A program made the translations under genes and the position numbers. A DNA stretch of 64,000 nucleotides, from the NCBI GenBank assembly GCA_964390005.1, contig CAYMGM010000004.1, forward strand, positions 1 through 64,000, read 5' to 3'. The DNA comes from CAYMGM01 sp964390005 (GTDB lineage Bacteria > Pseudomonadota > Alphaproteobacteria > UBA9219). The notes beneath the pieces were generated by a model, which saw nothing but the letters and a program-made list of their open reading frames with translations, made no database searches and was not told the origin of the DNA. Position 1 is the first letter of the stretch. The number at the start of each line of letters is the position of its first letter. Positions 18,415 through 27,442 of this stretch are shown in pieces.

Positions 18415-19095
18415 ATGTTATCAACCGGGGCCCGACAGATGATTCAAAGTTTCCGCGAAAAAGGGGGCTCGCTTTTCGCATCGGTAGCGTCAAAAGGAAA
18501 ACAGATGCCTTTTCGCGAAGTCGTTGTCGTCTATATGGACGCGAAACCCTTTCTCGTTGCGCGTTTTCGCGAGGCCGTCATGCCGGTCTTGTGGCAAGTC
18601 GCTTTGGATGGCAACCATGCTTTGACGGTCGTTGTTGAACCGTCGGGGCCAGAATATGCCTTGGTCCTGCGCACCATGGCCGATGGAGAATTGGCCCGTG
18701 CGCGCTTTGCAAAGGCCGAGACCGCATGGTCGGCGCATGCTGCCGTTTCAAGCGCGCTGATGCGTGCTGGGCGCAGCGCACCATCGCGCCAGTCTGGACA
18801 ATCGCGGATGGGAAACGCCTTGATGATCGCGACGGTCGTCTTGCTGTTGATCGCGGTGCTGACGCCGTCTCGCCATAGAGATAAAAAAGCAGAGGCCGTC
18901 AAAACGTCCGAGGCGGCCAAGCCTTCCTCGAAAACCGAGGCAGGAAAAACCGATGGCAAAGGCGGGGTCACCTTTATTCCTGAATCCGAGCTGCCTGACA
19001 CGATGAAGGGGACGACGACTATTCAGCGCATAACGCCGCAACCGGGCGAACCTGCGCCAGCCGACAATGTTTTACCGATGCTGCCCAACGATTGA
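18415..19095 (+). CDS. unknown single-pass membrane protein in the dot cluster, 226 aa
   Basis: Starting at 18415, after GGAAAGGGAG, gives a 226-aa protein. The N-terminal cytoplasmic domain (1-130) is rich in beta-type hydrophobic stretches (FREVVVVYMD, ALTVVVEPSG). One transmembrane helix lies at 133-150. A Lys/Ala/Ser-rich linker leads to a Pro-rich tail that would be periplasmic. I cannot match it to any Dot/Icm component: it is not the zinc protein DotN/IcmJ, IcmS/W or LvgA by size or composition. Its position between dotM and dotL with tight spacing suggests it belongs to the coupling complex (inference). Confidence 0.75.
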   Translation: MLSTGARQMIQSFREKGGSLFASVASKGKQMPFREVVVVYMDAKPFLVARFREAVMPVLWQVALDGNHALTVVVEPSGPEYALVLRTMADGELARARFAKAETAWSAHAAVSSALMRAGRSAPSRQSGQSRMGNALMIATVVLLLIAVLTPSRHRDKKAEAVKTSEAAKPSSKTEAGKTDGKGGVTFIPESELPDTMKGTTTIQRITPQPGEPAPADNVLPMLPND

Positions 19096-19127
19096 TCAAT
19101 ACGGGCGCTTGAGCAAGAGAGGATCCG

Positions 19128-21554
19128 ATGCCGCTTCTACCTAAACATATGGTGCCGCACCGCGAACAATTGCTTCGCGATGTGCGGCCCTTTACGCAGC
19201 GTATGGCCGAGTTTTGGGGGCAGACGAATGCTCTTTATGCGGTCAGCCTCGGTGTTCTGATTTCTTTGATCGCCTTTCACGAGGCTGCGCGTTATGCCGA
19301 TCTTTTGCTGGTTTTGATCCTTTTATATACGCGTTGGCTTTATAAGCGGCCTTTTGCGTTGCCGTTTAAACTGCCGCGCAATTCGGGCTTGCCCGATCCG
19401 CATAACCCCAAACCCGGCAAGGGGGGGGCTGGTAAAGCGGATGGTATTTTGTATCTGGGCAATCTGGACGAAGCGCCGCACCCCGATCACGGTCGTGAAT
19501 TATGGCTGACCAACGCGGATGCGCGCACGCATATTTTGTTTTTAGGAACCACGGGGTCCGGTAAAACGGAAGGCTTGAAATCCATCATCTGCAACGCGCT
19601 GACCTGGGGGTCGGGCTTTGTGTATGTTGACGGTAAGGCGGATACGGATCTTTGGGCTTCGTTGTTTGCCTTAACCCGCCGTTTTGGGCGTGACGACGAT
19701 ATTTTGGTTCTGAACTACATGACCGCGAACTCGGACGAAGGCGCGGTTTCGAATACGATGAACCCGTTCTCGAACGGCTCGGCGTCGTATTTGACGAACA
19801 TGATCGTGAACCTGATGCCTGATGCGGGCGGCGACAACGCGATGTGGAAAGAGCGCGCGATTTCGCTCATGGGCGCTTTGATGCCCGCGCTAACGTGGAA
19901 ACGCGACAAGCAAGGGTTGTTGTTGGACGTCAGTGTTTTGCGTGATTACATCGAATTACCTGCGATCATCAAATTGTCGCGCGATCCCAATTTGCCCGAA
20001 CGTATCATTCGCGCGCTGCAGGGGTATTTGAATACCCTGCCAGGTTATATCGACGCGGCTTTCGACGACGAAGGCAACGAACGGCCCCCGTCTCCGGATC
20101 AGCCTATGTACGATTTGCAAGTCGCGCGCCAGCAGCACGGCTATCTGTCGATGCAGTTTACGCGTTCGTTGCAATCGTTGGGCGATGAATATGGTTATAT
20201 CTTCAAGTCTCAGTTGGCCGACATCGACGTTTTGGACGTTGTGTTGAACCGGCGCGTTTTGGTGGCTTTGATTCCGGCTCTTGAAAAATCCAGCGACGAA
20301 GCGGCCAACCTTGGTAAAATCATCGCGGCCAGCTTGAAAGGTATGATGGGGGCGACGCTTGGTAACACGGTCGAAGGGTCGTGGGAAAACGCTATCGGCA
20401 GTAAGCAGACGCGCTCGGCCTCGTCGTTTATGACAGTCTTCGACGAAGTCGGTTACTATACCGCGCAAGGCATGGCCGTTATGGCGGCTCAGGCGCGTTC
20501 GCTGGGCTTTTCGCTGATCTTCGCGGCGCAGGATTTGCCGTCGATGGAAAAACGCGTCAAGCAGGAAGCCCAATCCATTCTCGGCAACTGTAACCTTAAG
20601 ATCTTCGGCAAGCTTGAAGATCCTGGCGAAACCAAGAAGTTCTTTCAAGATCACGTGGGCGGCGGCTTCGTGATGGAAAACCGCGGCATGACGGCCAACC
20701 ACAATACAATCGGTAGCCTGTTCATGACCAACCAGTATATCGACGAAATGGGCGCATCGTCGGTTGGTACGCGTGTCCGCGCCGATTACGATCACTTGCG
20801 CGGCCAACGCGAAGGCGAAGTTCATATGCTGTTCGCCGAATACATTGTGCGCGCGCGTATGTTTTATGCGCAGCCGGACAAGGTTGAGGCGCTGCGCGTC
20901 CATAAGTTTTTACCGGTTCCCGGTACGACGACCAAGACGGCCGCTGACGAACGCATGATGAACGAAATCGCCGCGCGTCTGAAGAATTCGGAATGGACGG
21001 CGGCGGCTGCGGCGCGGCCTGCTGTGACCAGCTCTGAAATTGCGGCGCTTTCGGCTGGTTGGGCCAGCGCGGCGGCGGCGGGTAAATCCGTCTTGGAAGC
21101 GGGGGCGCTTGCCCTGGCGGGGCTTGCCAAACAGATCGAAAGCGCGCCCGCCGAAAAAGCGCCGCCGCTTAAAGCCGATCGCGGTTCTTTCGCTGCGCGC
21201 ATGGATCAGGTTCGCGCGGAAGAAGATGCCGAAAACGAACGCGCGGCAGCCATGGAAAAAGCTATCATGGGAAAACCGCATCTTCTCGAGCAGGCCGCAG
21301 CGCCAGCGGTGCAGGATACGTCAAGCATGCTGTCGGGATTTGGAGACGACAACGCGCCGCTTGAGATGACAGCGTCCACGCCGTTTGATATCGATATGGA
21401 TATCGTTCCGCGTACAACCGTTCTGGATGACGATATCGCGGATATTGTGGCCATTGATTTGCCTGACGACTTGCAAGATCTTGTGCGCGATGTCGCCGGT
21501 AAATTGAATGAAGCTCTGAATACGGGCGATTCCAGTGGAGCGGCTGGAGCTTAA
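19128..21554 (+). CDS. dotL: type IV coupling protein DotL/IcmO
   Basis: DotL is the VirD4/TraD-type ATPase that receives effectors and hands them to the T4BSS channel. The 808-aa protein has N-terminal membrane helices (about 40-85). The motor domain has Walker A GTTGSGKT with K146 and Walker B VFDEVGYY with D439-E440. The DotL-type VGTRVRADYDHLRG and QREGEVHMLF segments follow. The C-terminal 170 residues are Ala/Glu-rich and predicted flexible. In Legionella this tail binds IcmS-IcmW and LvgA, but sequence similarity there is not evident. The glycosyltransferase start lies 2 bp after its stop. Confidence 0.92.
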   Translation: MPLLPKHMVPHREQLLRDVRPFTQRMAEFWGQTNALYAVSLGVLISLIAFHEAARYADLLLVLILLYTRWLYKRPFALPFKLPRNSGLPDPHNPKPGKGGAGKADGILYLGNLDEAPHPDHGRELWLTNADARTHILFLGTTGSGKTEGLKSIICNALTWGSGFVYVDGKADTDLWASLFALTRRFGRDDDILVLNYMTANSDEGAVSNTMNPFSNGSASYLTNMIVNLMPDAGGDNAMWKERAISLMGALMPALTWKRDKQGLLLDVSVLRDYIELPAIIKLSRDPNLPERIIRALQGYLNTLPGYIDAAFDDEGNERPPSPDQPMYDLQVARQQHGYLSMQFTRSLQSLGDEYGYIFKSQLADIDVLDVVLNRRVLVALIPALEKSSDEAANLGKIIAASLKGMMGATLGNTVEGSWENAIGSKQTRSASSFMTVFDEVGYYTAQGMAVMAAQARSLGFSLIFAAQDLPSMEKRVKQEAQSILGNCNLKIFGKLEDPGETKKFFQDHVGGGFVMENRGMTANHNTIGSLFMTNQYIDEMGASSVGTRVRADYDHLRGQREGEVHMLFAEYIVRARMFYAQPDKVEALRVHKFLPVPGTTTKTAADERMMNEIAARLKNSEWTAAAAARPAVTSSEIAALSAGWASAAAAGKSVLEAGALALAGLAKQIESAPAEKAPPLKADRGSFAARMDQVRAEEDAENERAAAMEKAIMGKPHLLEQAAAPAVQDTSSMLSGFGDDNAPLEMTASTPFDIDMDIVPRTTVLDDDIADIVAIDLPDDLQDLVRDVAGKLNEALNTGDSSGAAGA

Positions 21555-21556
21555 AA

Positions 21557-22600
21557 ATGCGTATTCTTCATATCATGGCCAGTAAAGGCTTGGGAGGCGC
21601 CGAAACCTACGCCACGGATGTGATGTTAAGTTTGCATGCCGAAGGCGAGGACCAGATTGCGGTCGTTTCCGACAAAGCGCCGCGCTTTGCCGAATTGCAA
21701 AAAGCGGGTTTGCGCTTGGCGCCAAAGGTTTTGGCGTGTCCGATCCGTCCGATCCAACGCTTTATGCTGGCGCGGCTTATTGCGCGCGAAAAGCCGGATA
21801 TTATTCACTGCTGGATGCGCCGCGCCGCGTCGCTGATGCCCGCCGGATTTGACGGGCCGGTGATTGGTTGGTTCGGCGGTTATTATGACCCGCGTCATTT
21901 TACGCGTTGCACATCTTTTGTCGGCGTTACGGAAGATATTGTCGCGCATATGGTCAAGCTTGGCGTGCCGTCCGAAAAAGCGCATTTTGTTCCGACCTTT
22001 CCCGATGTTCCTGACGATCCACCCGTTGATCGCGCAACTTTAGGCGTCGGGCGCGGGCAGCGGGCCGTGTTGGCGCTGTCGCGCTTGCATCCTAAAAAAG
22101 GCTTGGATGTCTTGATCCGCGCCGTTCAAACGATGCCCGATGTTGTTTTATGGTTGGCGGGGCAGGGGCCTTTGCGCGCGGAACTTGAAGCTTTGGTCCA
22201 AACGCTGGGGCTGCAAGAGCGCGTGCGGTTCTTGGGGTGGCGGACAGATCGCGGCGCTTTGCTCCGCGCTGCCGATGTTTGCTGTCTGCCATCGCGGTAT
22301 GAGCCATTTGGGACGGTGATTTTAGAAGCTTGGGCGGCAAAAACGCCGTTTGTTGCCTGTCGCAGCGCGGGACCTGCCGCGCATGTGGCCGATGGCGAAA
22401 ACGGGTTGTTGGTTCCAATCGACGATGTCGATTCTTTACGCACGGCCTTGCGTCGCGCTTTAGATGACCATGCGCTGCGCGCCAAGTTGATTGCGACGGG
22501 ATACGCGGCTTATGCCTCAACCTATACGCGCGAGGCCGTGACGGCCCGCATGTTGGCTCTTTATGAAGAGCTGTTGGCCGAGCGGGGCTCTCAAAAATAA
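21557..22600 (+). CDS. family 4 (GT-B) glycosyltransferase
   Basis: The 347-aa protein has the two Rossmann domains of GT-B enzymes. The N-terminal one has MRILHIMASKGLGGAETYA. The C-terminal one has LSRLHPKKGLDVLIRA, then PSRYEPFGTVILEAWAAKTPFV, the E-x7-E nucleotide-sugar motif of GT4. There is no signal peptide; it acts in the cytoplasm. It begins 2 bp after dotL and so is probably translated from the same message. Whether it modifies an envelope glycan or a secretion-related protein is unknown. Confidence 0.88.
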   Translation: MRILHIMASKGLGGAETYATDVMLSLHAEGEDQIAVVSDKAPRFAELQKAGLRLAPKVLACPIRPIQRFMLARLIAREKPDIIHCWMRRAASLMPAGFDGPVIGWFGGYYDPRHFTRCTSFVGVTEDIVAHMVKLGVPSEKAHFVPTFPDVPDDPPVDRATLGVGRGQRAVLALSRLHPKKGLDVLIRAVQTMPDVVLWLAGQGPLRAELEALVQTLGLQERVRFLGWRTDRGALLRAADVCCLPSRYEPFGTVILEAWAAKTPFVACRSAGPAAHVADGENGLLVPIDDVDSLRTALRRALDDHALRAKLIATGYAAYASTYTREAVTARMLALYEELLAERGSQK

Positions 22601-22613
22601 AGCAAGGAACAAG

Positions 22614-23099
22614 ATGACCGAAACCGCTGCGCTCACGCTTTCGTATCTTGCCGATAGACCCCATTTTGTGCCTGCCTGCGCCGCCTGGCTTTATGGGCTT
22701 TGGGGCTGTCAAATGGCCGATGAAAGCTATGAAAAAACATTGGATCTTTGTCAAACGGGCGCGCAGACAACGGCTTTACCTTTGATCGTTGTCGCGCATG
22801 AAGGCGATAAGCCTTTAGGAATGGCCATGTTGTGTGCTCAAGATCCCGATCCCGACGCGCGTCCCGATTTAACGCCATGGCTGGCAGGTGTTTATGTTCA
22901 CCCTTTTGCCCGCGGGCAGGGGATAGCGCAAAAATTGTTGCTTCGGCTTGAAGCCGACGTAAAAGCGTTGGGGTATAAGGCCTTTTACTTGATAACGGAA
23001 GAAGCTGCCGCGCTTTATGAAAAAGTCGGGTGGGAAGAAATGGGGCCCTTAACGACAAAATACGGCCCCGGATTTTTGATGAAAAAGACTTTGGATTAA
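22614..23099 (+). CDS. GNAT-family N-acetyltransferase, first of a tandem pair
   Basis: The 161-aa protein has the GNAT core: the beta4 strand VYVHPFARGQGIAQKLL contains the acetyl-CoA pyrophosphate loop (R/Q-x-x-G-x-A/G), and LYEKVGWEEM is the typical C-terminal segment. The start ATG at 22614 follows AAGGAAC. The substrate is unknown. The next gene is a paralogue beginning 2 bp after this stop, so a recent tandem duplication is likely. Both follow the dotL-linked glycosyltransferase. Confidence 0.87.
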   Translation: MTETAALTLSYLADRPHFVPACAAWLYGLWGCQMADESYEKTLDLCQTGAQTTALPLIVVAHEGDKPLGMAMLCAQDPDPDARPDLTPWLAGVYVHPFARGQGIAQKLLLRLEADVKALGYKAFYLITEEAAALYEKVGWEEMGPLTTKYGPGFLMKKTLD

Positions 23100-23101
23100 A
23101 A

Positions 23102-23584
23102 ATGGCCGATCAAAGCTATGAAACATTTGCGTTAACCCGGCTTTGTGACGAACCCTCTTTTGCGCCCGTTTGTGCGGCTTGGGCCTATGGGCAATGGGGC
23201 TCGCAGGTTTCGGGGGGCTCGCTGGCGCGTGCGCAGGCGCGCTTTGCCGAAAGCTTGCAAAGAAAGGTTTTGCCCGTAACGCTTGTGGCTCATACAGGGA
23301 GCATAGCGCTAGGCATGGCGAGCCTTTGGACGCAAGATCCGCCAGCGCGACCCGATTTAACGCCATGGTTGGCGTCGGTTTATGTGCATCCTTTTCACCG
23401 TGGGCGCGGGATTGCGCAAACGTTGGTGCAGGGTATCGAAGACGAAGCGCGGCGACGTGGTTTTATGGCACTTTATTTGGTGACAGAAGACGCGAGCGGC
23501 TTATACCAAAAGCTTGGGTGGCGCACATTAGAGCCGATGGAAAGCGTGCACGGCCCCTGCGATTTAATGACGAAGACCCTGTAA
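23102..23584 (+). CDS. GNAT-family N-acetyltransferase, second of a tandem pair
   Basis: The 160-aa protein is clearly paralogous to the preceding one. They share FxPxCAAWxYGxWG near the N-terminus, ARPDLTPWLAxVYVHPFxRGxGIAQ in the acetyl-CoA loop, and YxKxGW near the C-terminus. The start ATG at 23102 sits 2 bp after the upstream stop. A 63-bp AT-rich gap then separates it from the next gene. The substrate is unknown. Confidence 0.87.
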   Translation: MADQSYETFALTRLCDEPSFAPVCAAWAYGQWGSQVSGGSLARAQARFAESLQRKVLPVTLVAHTGSIALGMASLWTQDPPARPDLTPWLASVYVHPFHRGRGIAQTLVQGIEDEARRRGFMALYLVTEDASGLYQKLGWRTLEPMESVHGPCDLMTKTL

Positions 23585-23647
23585 AAATTTTATTGAGAGC
23601 CTTTTTTTAGAGTGATCAAAATAAGAGATAAAAAATAAGAGATAACG

Positions 23648-24763
23648 ATGAGACAGATCAGCGAAAAACTATTAGACGCTTGGATGGCCGAGCGAACGAT
23701 CCCCGTTCAGCCCGGTCCTTATGCCATTCACCAAATTCGCACGATTTTCACACAATACCGCGCGGCGGCTGTGATGGCAGGCAGTCGGACTCAACAGGCC
23801 AAAGGGGTTGACGGGATGTTGCGCCTGGCACGACGCATGGCGTTGCAAAAAAGCGTGGCTCCGGCGACCGCTGAAGACGCGATGGGCTTTTTCGCCGAGG
23901 CGTTCATCTTGGCGCAAGACATGAAGCATCAACAAGAAGCGGCGGAAGGATATAAGCAATCTTTGGACGATGTTTTGATCAAAGACGGTCGTCGCGATTT
24001 GTTCTTTGAAAAGGTAAGCCCTTTTTATCTAAAAAATTTGGTGGCGCGGATCGGGGTGACGGCCTCCCAGGTTGCCGCCGATCGCAAAAAAACGGGCGCG
24101 GTTTTTTATGATTGCTTGGCGGACGTTCTGGCCGAAGCCTATACGGCCGGTCCCCATGATGCAGAGAAAAGATCTCTTTTTGTCGCGCAAATGACCCAAT
24201 TGGCCGTGCCGGATTTGACAGGACTTTTGGTCCGCAAACCAGATCTTTTGCCCCGTTTTATCCAAGCGCAAAAAGAAGAGTCGCATGCGTGCGCCCTGAC
24301 GGCTCGTTATGATATGATGTCCGTTGCGCCGCCCTTGTTTCAAGGTCCTTTGCGGACGTTTGAGACCATGATTTTTCTCTCGCAGCGCCCTGAGCTTGCC
24401 AACCAGCAAACGCTGTTGTTGGCCGGGGGCGTCTGGGGCCCCTACGATATGGGGCAAGCTGTTGCCGATCAATATGCCTCGAGCATCGTACCGCCAGCCG
24501 CTTTGTGCGCCATGGCTAATCTTTATGAAACAAGCGCGACATGGGCTCTGCGCGCTTCGTTGGCCGATGCGCCGTTGTTTGGCTTGCTTTGTCAGAAAGC
24601 GTCTGTTTTGGCCACGCAAATGATAAAGACCACGCCGCCAGATACGCCACGTCCACGGTCGCGCTTAACGCAGAAAGCTTACCGGATGGCTGCAGAGCGC
24701 GGCGCACGTTTTCAAGAACAAGTCTTGGTTTGGCAAAACGAACGCCAAGCGGCTTTGGGGTAA
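23648..24763 (+). CDS. hypothetical protein, 371 aa
   Basis: I do not recognise this protein. It is soluble, with no signal or membrane segment, and is strongly helical, made of repeated amphipathic helices with frequent Ala, Leu, Gln and Arg that resemble an alpha-solenoid. No catalytic motif is visible. AAGAGA lies at -10. It is followed 3 bp later by another unknown gene, so the two form a pair. As the dot block lies upstream on the same strand, a substrate (effector) role is conceivable but nothing in the sequence shows it. Confidence 0.65.
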   Translation: MRQISEKLLDAWMAERTIPVQPGPYAIHQIRTIFTQYRAAAVMAGSRTQQAKGVDGMLRLARRMALQKSVAPATAEDAMGFFAEAFILAQDMKHQQEAAEGYKQSLDDVLIKDGRRDLFFEKVSPFYLKNLVARIGVTASQVAADRKKTGAVFYDCLADVLAEAYTAGPHDAEKRSLFVAQMTQLAVPDLTGLLVRKPDLLPRFIQAQKEESHACALTARYDMMSVAPPLFQGPLRTFETMIFLSQRPELANQQTLLLAGGVWGPYDMGQAVADQYASSIVPPAALCAMANLYETSATWALRASLADAPLFGLLCQKASVLATQMIKTTPPDTPRPRSRLTQKAYRMAAERGARFQEQVLVWQNERQAALG

Positions 24764-24766
24764 AAG

Positions 24767-25321
24767 ATGAGCATGCCAGAACAAATCGAAACAGGCCCGG
24801 CCTTCGAGGCGCTAATGCTTTTAGCGAATGCTCAAGAAGCGCAAGAGGTCGGCGATCAAAAAACATTGGTTTCCTTGACGCAAGATATGACGGCTTGGGA
24901 CGCGGCTTTTTTTTATGCGGATGGCGATATGACGCGGCTGATAGCCGAAAGCACGATTGCATCGCTCTGCGCGTCCTCTGATAGAGGCAACGTTCAAGCC
25001 GGTCTTTCTTTCGCCCGTCGCTTGATCGCGTCGCCGCTTGAAAACATCGATTTCAAGCGGGATCTTCTCATTCAATATGCCGACGAATGGATCGACGGTC
25101 TTCCGTCGCCTTATGAAAAATACGTAGCTCTGCGCGCGGTCGTCAGGCCTCTTTTAGGGCAGATTTCATATAGAAACGATTTGTCCTTTGTACGACATCT
25201 TTTGGATTCCTTGCGCCCCGCCTACAAAGCGGGGGTTGAGCGACGGGCCGAGCGTCCCTCTTATGGGCGTTATGACCAAAAAGAAAAACCCGCCAGTCCA
25301 AGGCCTGACGGGTCTTTGTAA
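24767..25321 (+). CDS. hypothetical protein, 184 aa
   Basis: I do not recognise this protein. It is acidic to neutral and helical (residues 10-150), with a charged, Arg/Pro-rich C-terminal tail. It begins 3 bp after the preceding unknown gene (a second ATG lies two codons in). The last dozen codons coincide with the hairpin that serves as terminator for the chemoreceptor gene arriving from the opposite strand, so the C-terminal tail may be an accidental extension. Confidence 0.6.
   Translation: MSMPEQIETGPAFEALMLLANAQEAQEVGDQKTLVSLTQDMTAWDAAFFYADGDMTRLIAESTIASLCASSDRGNVQAGLSFARRLIASPLENIDFKRDLLIQYADEWIDGLPSPYEKYVALRAVVRPLLGQISYRNDLSFVRHLLDSLRPAYKAGVERRAERPSYGRYDQKEKPASPRPDGSL
25281..25318 (-). 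terminator. intrinsic terminator of the chemoreceptor gene
   Basis: Stem ACCCG-C-CAG ... CTG-A-CGGGT (25288-25313), followed on the minus strand by a U-tract (TTTTTCTTTTT). It lies inside the 3' end of the convergent gene 24767-25321. Confidence 0.75.
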
Positions 25322-25333
25322 GAAAAGTTTTTT

Positions 25334-27442
25334 TTAAGACGCCTGTATTTGACGCACAAATTGCGAAACCTCGCCCTCTAATTGCGTTGCGTGCGAAGAC
25401 AAAGACTCGGCGGCCGCCAAGACTTGCCGCGCGCCGGAAAGCGACGATTGAGCCGCTTGCGAGACCTCGGAAATATCTTCATTCACCTCTTGTGCGCTTG
25501 TCGAAACGGCGCCGATAGAATGTGCGATTTCCTGCGTCGCCGCCGATTGCTGCGTCACAGCCGCCGAGATGTTCCGTGTCGCGTCTTGCACACTTTCGAC
25601 AACGCGGCTGATGACTTGAATGGCTTCGACCGCTTCGGCTGTTTCGTTTTGCATCGCGGTGATGTTTGACGTGATTTCTTCCGTTGCCTTGGCCGTTTGA
25701 CCGGCAAGATTTTTGACTTCGCCAGCGACGACGGCAAAACCTTTGCCTGCTTCGCCAGCGCGCGCCGCCTCGATTGTGGCGTTCAGGGCTAATAGATTTG
25801 TTTGTCCCGCGATTTGATTGATAAGTCCGACGACCTCGCCGATTTTAACAGAGCTGTCGGCCAAGGCTTGAAAACGACCGTGCGTGGCTTCGATTTGGTG
25901 GGTCGCATCGGCAATCATATTGGCGGCATCGCGGACCTGCCGCAGGATTTCGCCAATTGAAGCATTTAATTCTTCGGCAGAAGCCGCAACGACCTGAACG
26001 TTCGATGACGTATGATCGCTGGCTATCGTAACATGCGCCGCCCGATCATTTGTGTGTGTCGAAGCGCTTGAAAGATCTTGGGCGCTGGCTTGAAGCTGTT
26101 GCGAAGCGGCGCTGACAGCCGTCACAATACCGCCTACACTGGCTTCAAAGGCGTCGGCCAATCGCGTGATAAAGCTTTTCTTTTCGGCGGCCATCTTCTT
26201 TTCGACGTCGGCTTGCTCGGCCTTCATTTTTTCCATTTGTTGGCCGTTTTCTTTGAAGGTCTGAATGGATTGAGCAATAAGGCCGATTTCAGAGCGCGCC
26301 TCGGTAAAGGCGACGGGGACGTTCAGATCGTTGCTGGCCAAGCGATGCATGGTTGATGTTAAAGACCCTAGCGGCTGCGTAATGGTATAAACGACCATCA
26401 TAAAGAAAATCATCGAAACGATGATCCCCGCGATCGACGTCAAAATAGATTGCATCTGTTGCGATTCATAATGCGCGATACGATTATCAAGCATGCGGTC
26501 CAGTTCGCCGTATCCCGTTGCCAAGAAAACGTGGCCTTTCTGCAAGGTGGCTTCGACAGCCGAAGCAAATTGGGCCGGATCGACGGCATGACCCTTCGCT
26601 GCTTGTTGCAAAAAGCTTAGAAGGGAAGTTCCCGCGTCCACATAACCGGTCAAAAGTCCCGGCGCCGTTTTTTGATAGACGGGATCCGTTCCATAGAAGT
26701 TCGGATCTTCTTTTAACGAGGTATCCATATCGCCTTTTATGCGGTCCATGTCGGCTTCGGACAACATGCGCGCCATCACGGCGGCTTCGGTGCGATCGTC
26801 GGCGTCAAGGGGACCTTTGGCCAATTTATCCGCCAGCGCGGCGCCAATTGCGGACAAGCGATCAAGCGTTTGCGGAAGGGCCAAAAGCGTCGCATCCATC
26901 AAATAGTAAGTATCCAGATCTGGGTCTAAAATGAGATTGGATGTGTCGCCAGAATGACTAATCATGCCGCGGATGTCGGCAATAAACGAAGCGATAGCTT
27001 CGTCGTTAGCCGTGACGGGCTGCGTCAAAAAAGAAGCGGCCAAGGCCTTCCATTTTGTTTGCACACGATCCAGCGCCAGATTTTCGCGTCCACGGCTTGA
27101 TAAGCCCTGTGGCGTGAATTGAAGGTCTTCGCCGACGGCTTCTTGCGCTTTGGCAAGCGCGTCCATCGCGGTGTTGATGGTTTGGACGCTTGCTGCCAGG
27201 GCGTCTGTTTTTTGCGCTTGGGGGCCTTGGGCCACAAAAAGACGCAGCCGACCGATTTCATATAAAATGTCGGCCAAGGGGCGTTGATAAAGATCGCCTT
27301 TCTTTTCTTGCGTGGCAAAATCGACGTTGCTGCCGATACTGGTGTAGGCACTGATCATCGACAGAAAAAGGGTCCCGAGAAAAAGCGCAACGCTTAAAAA
27401 CATGCGCGTTTTGATAGAAAGATTATTAAGCAGGCGGATCAT
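25334..27442 (-). CDS. methyl-accepting chemotaxis protein
   Basis: This 702-aa transmembrane receptor has a helix at 13-33, a periplasmic sensor of about 300 residues (helical-bundle type), a second helix around 335-358, HAMP at about 360-412, and the cytoplasmic signalling domain at about 430-690. The hairpin tip that contacts CheA and CheW is well conserved: EVVGLINQIAGQTNLLALNA followed by TIEAARAGEAGKGFAVVAGE. The ligand is unknown. It is the only chemotaxis gene in the window. A terminator follows at 25281-25318. Confidence 0.95.
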   Translation of the reverse strand: MIRLLNNLSIKTRMFLSVALFLGTLFLSMISAYTSIGSNVDFATQEKKGDLYQRPLADILYEIGRLRLFVAQGPQAQKTDALAASVQTINTAMDALAKAQEAVGEDLQFTPQGLSSRGRENLALDRVQTKWKALAASFLTQPVTANDEAIASFIADIRGMISHSGDTSNLILDPDLDTYYLMDATLLALPQTLDRLSAIGAALADKLAKGPLDADDRTEAAVMARMLSEADMDRIKGDMDTSLKEDPNFYGTDPVYQKTAPGLLTGYVDAGTSLLSFLQQAAKGHAVDPAQFASAVEATLQKGHVFLATGYGELDRMLDNRIAHYESQQMQSILTSIAGIIVSMIFFMMVVYTITQPLGSLTSTMHRLASNDLNVPVAFTEARSEIGLIAQSIQTFKENGQQMEKMKAEQADVEKKMAAEKKSFITRLADAFEASVGGIVTAVSAASQQLQASAQDLSSASTHTNDRAAHVTIASDHTSSNVQVVAASAEELNASIGEILRQVRDAANMIADATHQIEATHGRFQALADSSVKIGEVVGLINQIAGQTNLLALNATIEAARAGEAGKGFAVVAGEVKNLAGQTAKATEEITSNITAMQNETAEAVEAIQVISRVVESVQDATRNISAAVTQQSAATQEIAHSIGAVSTSAQEVNEDISEVSQAAQSSLSGARQVLAAAESLSSHATQLEGEVSQFVRQIQAS

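Noticed and set aside
19956..20903. 315-aa antisense ORF opposite dotL
   Set aside because: It is a shadow of GC-rich third codon positions in dotL. Composition (His/Arg/Val-rich) is typical of antisense artefacts.
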